A stretch of 64,000 nt of DNA from Prostheceraeus crozeri (taxonomy: Eukaryota > Platyhelminthes > Polycladida > Euryleptidae), in assembly GCA_907163375.1 (NCBI GenBank), contig CAJQUW010008928.1, positions 310,001 through 374,000 on the forward strand, given 5' to 3'. Made by a program: the position numbers and the translations under genes. The notes under the pieces were generated by a model, which was not told the DNA's origin, did no database searches, and saw nothing but the letters and a program-made list of their open reading frames with translations. Positions 60,501-64,000 of this stretch are shown here, in pieces (position 1 is the first letter of the stretch; each line of letters starts with the position of its first letter).

Positions 60501-60860
60501 AAACTCAGATACAACTGCATGAACAACATGAAAGCAATTATCAAGGACACAACTCAAAACATTTGAAAGAAAACAATGAAACACGTCAACAGAAAAATTC
60601 TGAATTTGGCCAAGAACAACGAAGTAGCAACAAAGAGCATGAACATAATAATTGCAACTGCAGAGTGAAAAAAGACCACTCGCTCAATGGCCAGTGTCTT
60701 CAAGAGTGCGTCGTTTAAAAGGCTACAGTTAAGTCCTCAAATGAAAATGCAAAAATCTACAAGGAAATGCGTGAAGAAGATTTCAAAACCAGGCATCGTT
60801 AATGCAAATAAGTCTTTTACGAACCTCAGATGTAAAAATGTAAGGCACACTCAAGTCAAC
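57530..60860. other. Non-coding stretch, no gene recognised
   Basis: AT-rich DNA with only short frames; I see no domain, RNA gene or clear repeat pair. CTCGCG words near 58470-58530 form a small GC-richer patch. Confidence 0.45.
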
Positions 60861-60865
60861 TATTG

Positions 60866-61856
60866 AATGTGTGTCGTTGTGATCTGATACAAGTGACGGA
60901 CGCCAAGATGATTCCATCGGACATAGTTGCCCCAGAGCACCGACTGTTGGTAATTGAAATGAAGCTACACTTCAGACCAAAGCAACTGGCACGGACCGGT
61001 GCTGAAAACATCAAGTGGTAGAAATTACGAAAACATGCTCTCCAGATTGCCGACAAGTTACAAGATGCGAGGATGCTGGACACTGACAAACCGATTGACA
61101 AAATGTGGAGTTCACTAGTGGATGAGGTCCGCAGAGCAGCGTCTGATGTCTTGGGTAAAACGAAGCCTGGACGGAAGCGACTTGGTAAGGAAACCTGGCG
61201 TTGAAACGAGTTAGTACAAACAGCAGTGAGAGAAGAAGGCTTGCAAGGTATGGAGAGAGTCACGAGCGGCCGATGACTTGGAGCGGTAGCAAAGGGAAAG
61301 CCTGATCACTGTGCTGACTTGTATGAGGAGCTGAACACACGAGAGGGTGCAAACAAGGTGTATTGGCTAGCGAAATCCCGACATCAAGCAACCCAAGATC
61401 TCGGACAGATCATAAACATCAATAATGCAAACCACCGAGTACTAAACCGCAAGAGATACTTTATCGGAGGAGCGAGTACTTCGAAGGTATTAGTAATGTC
61501 GAGTCCCCACAGCCGCCGATTGAGAGTGCTGAACCGGTAGCTGGAGCAGTGCCTGAGATCACACCGAAGGAGGTCATGGCAGCGCTGGAGACGGGGCCAG
61601 ATGACATTCCAGCAGAGGTGGGAAACTGCTTGGAGGGCAAGGTGTAAATTGGTTAACGTCGCTGTTCAATCGTATTGTGACAGAAGGTTCTGTGCCGCAA
61701 GAATGGTCGAGCAGCATCACGGTGCCAATATGAAAAGGCAAAGAGTGATGCCAGTGAGAGATTCAACTACAGACCGATCCGTCTGCTTTGTCACTCAATG
61801 AAAATTTTAGAGCTCGCAGTGTGCTAGACAAGCGCCTCCGAGATATCACCAACTAT
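60866..61856 (+). pseudogene. RTE-type LINE fragment, left of the CR1 insertion
   Basis: The first blocks read LIQVTDAKMIPSDIVAPEHR, then LLVIEMKLHFRPKQL, the endonuclease-RT linker of RTE-type LINEs. Later blocks read PEITPKEVMAALETGPDDIP and SERFNYRPIRLLCHSMKILE. The frame is interrupted by more than ten stops or shifts. The 5' part (endonuclease) is missing. It ends at LDKRLRDITN-like codons, where another LINE has inserted. Confidence 0.75.
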
Positions 61857-62700
61857 ATTGACTCTCCTAACGCAAAATTAGTAAATATGCTGATGACCTG
61901 ACGCTCTTAGAATCCTGCACGACTGCCAATCCATGCCCGAACAAATTTGAGATCATTCTTTCGTGGTCACGTCAAAATAAAATGCCACTGAATCGCAAAA
62001 AGTGTCAGCAGATGTTGATCCACCGTGTAAAAAATTCCTTGGTTGCGCCTTATGATGGAATTGCTGTATCTTCCTCAATTACCATTCTCGGCGTAACCAT
62101 AACAGACGATCTTAGGTGGAATAAACATTTTGATCGTATAATTCTCTCTGGATCCAGACGATTGCATTTAATTCGGGCATTAAAACCTTATGTTGAGAAG
62201 AGAAAGTTGATTGAAGTATACAAGTGTTCGATTATGTCAGTCCTACTTTATGCATCTCCCCTCTTCTGTAAATTGCCAGTTTCAATTACCACGAAACTTG
62301 AGAGAGTTCAAAGGAGAGCTCATTGCATTATTTGTGAACCTTTATGTGGCTGTTCTGTGACCGGCAATTTGACAGATACCCGAAACAAATTAGCTCGGAA
62401 TTTCTTGTTGAAATGTAATTATCTCGAACATCCCCTGCACTCCTATGTTCCGCCAAAATTGCCTCGCTCAGGTCAATATACTTTCCCCTACTGCTGAACT
62501 AGTAGACGCCAGAACTCTTTCTTTCCTTGGACTTGCATGTTGATAAATGTCGAAGGTTCGGAATTTTTCTTGTGAAAATAACTATATCGTTCAGATCATT
62601 TTGATTTCTATAACTTCCTGTATTTTTGTAATTAACTTGTGCATCATGTCGATTTTCATTGCCTTACAATATACGCCTTATTATTATTATTATTATTATT
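61857..62700 (+). mobile_element. 5'-truncated CR1-type LINE inserted in the RTE LINE
   Basis: It starts within the RT at KYADDLTLLESC and runs through the ORF2 C-terminus to a short 3' UTR and a (TTA/ATT)n tail at about 62678-62700. The truncated 5' end and short tandem-repeat tail are the usual result of incomplete target-primed reverse transcription. No long target duplication is evident. Confidence 0.8.
61982..62497 (+). pseudogene. CR1-type ORF2 C-terminus
   Basis: A 171-codon frame reads PLNRKKCQQMLIHRV, ITILGVTITDDLRWNKHFDR, SVLLYASPLFCKLP and RRAHCIICEPLCG, the region after the RT palm in CR1-like LINEs. It is related to the 16.4-20.4 kb LINE (LGVQWNANLTWDDHF, LYSSPLFAWLP there) but clearly another family. 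It is a remnant without endonuclease or RT core. Confidence 0.8.
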
Positions 62701-63416
62701 AACATCACAACAAAGAAGTGCGGATTCATCCAAAGTACCGGTATTATTGATGCGATTCATGCGGTTCGGCTGTTAGTAGAAAAGCACCGAGAAAAGAACC
62801 TGCCACTACACCTAGCGTTTCTCGATCTAGAGAAGGCGTTTGACAGGGTTCCTCATGCGCTTATCTGTCACGCTCTGCGAGCGTACGGTGTCCCCGAGGC
62901 GTAAGTTCAGTGGATACAACTGCTGTACCGCGATGTCTCAAGCGTGGTACGTTGCATAAAGGGAAATTCAACGAGTTTTTTTCCATACAAGTCGATTTTC
63001 ATCAAGGCTCTGCACTGTCACCGCTACTGTTTATCTTGTGTATGGACACGATGACAAGCCCATCTCCAAACGCCAGATCCGTGGTACTTGCCTTATGTTG
63101 ATGAACTGCTGCTAACTGCAGCAAGTAGAGCGGAACTGGAACATCAGATACAGCAATGTAAGGCAAGGTTGGATAATTTCGGTTTGCGATTGAACTTGAA
63201 CAAGGCAGAATATCTGGAATGAGGAAGGCAGATGAATGGCAGTGTGAGAGTGGGCAACGATGAGCTGCCGAAAATCACCCAGTTTAAATACTTGGGCTCA
63301 AAGATCTCGGCTGATGGGGAATCAGTACCTTATGTGTGTGGGCGTGTAAGTGCTACGTGGCTAAAATGGCGGCGATGTTTTATGTGACAGAAGAATGCCA
63401 CTGAAGCTGAATTCGA
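62701..63416 (+). pseudogene. RTE-type LINE fragment, right of the CR1 insertion
   Basis: It continues the LINE at 60866-61856: CGFIQSTGIIDAIHAVRLLV, LHLAFLDLEKAFDRVPHALI (motif A), then in shifted frames FHQGSALSPLLFILCMDT (motif B), and LNLNKAEYLE, ITQFKYLGSKISADGES. The YADD motif has decayed (PYVDELLL). Several stops and shifts show it is dead. It ends at an (AT)n tract. Confidence 0.8.
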
Positions 63417-63487
<71 letters not shown>

Positions 63488-63500
63488 TATATATTATATT
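63417..63500. repeat. (AT)n microsatellite
   Basis: About 65 bp of pure AT dinucleotide followed by about 20 bp of ATT-containing variants. Confidence 0.97.
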
Positions 63501-63784
63501 TAAGAAAGAAATAGGCGACTAATTTGGAATAATAAAAAAGACTTTTTTTCTTCTGAAAAACATCTGATGAAAATCAATAGTGAAAATAAATGTTCGTCAA
63601 AACGATTAAATCCTAATGACATTGTGAATCAAAATTATCGAATTAAGACAAATAACAGATATTACAACAATAATAACTATAGAATATGCAACAATAGAAG
63701 AAGAGAACAAGTTGATAACGATATTAATTGGAGATTGAGTGAAAAATCTAATAGACGATTGTATTTTAGTAGTAAGTAAAACTC
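63501..63784. other. AT-rich stretch without recognised gene
   Basis: A 70-codon frame rich in Asn, Arg and Lys (63567-63779) is open, but its composition simply reflects the AAT/AGA-rich DNA and I do not call it a gene. Confidence 0.4.
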
Positions 63785-64000
63785 CACTTCTGGATAGCGC
63801 AAGATGGCCGCCATCGCTGACGTCCCCTCCCCCTCTGGACCGGCAGAGTGTCGTGGTCGGCCGCCGTGGTGTTTCGGGTCTGACGTCCCCCCCCTCTGGT
63901 CGACCGTCGTGTAGCGCGCGGTGATGTGGTGTCTAGGTTGGCGTGGTGTGCCGGCCAGGTTGCCGTGGTGTGCCGGCCAGGTTGGGAGGGGTGGACTGTC
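63785..64000. repeat. Abrupt GC-rich segment with short tandem repeats
   Basis: Base composition switches sharply to GC-rich at about 63800. The unit GTGGTGTGCCGGCCAGGTTG occurs at about 63942 and 63970, and a longer unit with GACGTCCCC...CCCTCTGG at about 63820 and 63880. AAGATGGCCGCC at 63803 is a YY1-type motif. It is cut by the window end and may be the start of another element or a CpG-rich promoter. Confidence 0.5.

Noticed and set aside
63567-63779. A 70-codon Asn/Arg-rich frame
   Set aside because: Its composition follows from AAT/AGA-rich DNA next to a microsatellite; nothing supports a gene.

Overview
The window looks like repeat-rich, AT-rich nuclear DNA of a marine invertebrate. 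The mix of CR1-type and RTE-type LINEs, Penelope-like elements, Tc1, pogo and hAT transposons, a Polinton and TTAGGG-type repeats fits an echinoderm, hemichordate or similar animal; the exact taxon is a guess. I recognise no ordinary host gene: nearly every supported coding region belongs to a mobile element.

Layout. 1-12.6 kb: non-coding, with hammerhead-like/Penelope-end motifs, a tRNA-like fragment and a cluster of spaced TGACGCA/TGACTCA motifs. 12.6-14.4 kb: Penelope-like element with inverted terminal repeats and a 12-bp target duplication. 16.4-20.4 kb: full-length CR1-type LINE (minus strand) with both ORFs open, a tetranucleotide 3' tail and tRNA-like boxes in its 5' UTR. 21.05-22.44 kb: decayed Tc1 transposon. 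25.5-26.6 kb: a second TGACKCA array and duplicated sequence. 26.6-53.3 kb: a nest in which an RTE-type LINE (minus) is split by a pogo-type transposon (27142-50242), itself split by a 20.8-kb Polinton (28956-49801); a hAT-like MITE (52362-53077) also splits the LINE. 53.5-55.9 kb: an element with about 430-bp inverted repeats and an unfamiliar zinc-finger-like ORF. 56.2-57.5 kb: Penelope remnant. 60.9-63.4 kb: an RTE LINE split by a 5'-truncated CR1 LINE, then an (AT)n tract and a GC-rich end.

The Polinton is the centrepiece. It has terminal repeats of about 380 bp starting 5'-AG, an exact 6-bp target duplication (TGCATG), and the family's genes: packaging ATPase, integrase with chromodomain, capsid proteins, core-like basic protein, cysteine protease and protein-primed DNA polymerase B. 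Rightward genes (29.4-38.7 kb) converge on leftward genes (38.8-46.8 kb). It looks whole and, from its similar arms, fairly young.

Its cargo is unusual: a TATA-binding-protein-like ORF, a UBA/RING ORF resembling the C-terminus of IAP proteins, an apparently spliced gene of seven coding exons with all-phase-0 introns, and several small unknown ORFs. Good TATA boxes precede at least six genes, and two share a longer promoter motif. Between POLB and the next leftward gene lie three hairpins with different paired stems but one conserved loop. The gene-poor right part holds two perfect E2F-type sites, 154 bp of telomere-like repeats, two GCGAAGC hairpins and AGGTCA repeats. My inference is that this lineage carries its own transcription-control kit (TBP-like factor plus uniform TATA promoters).
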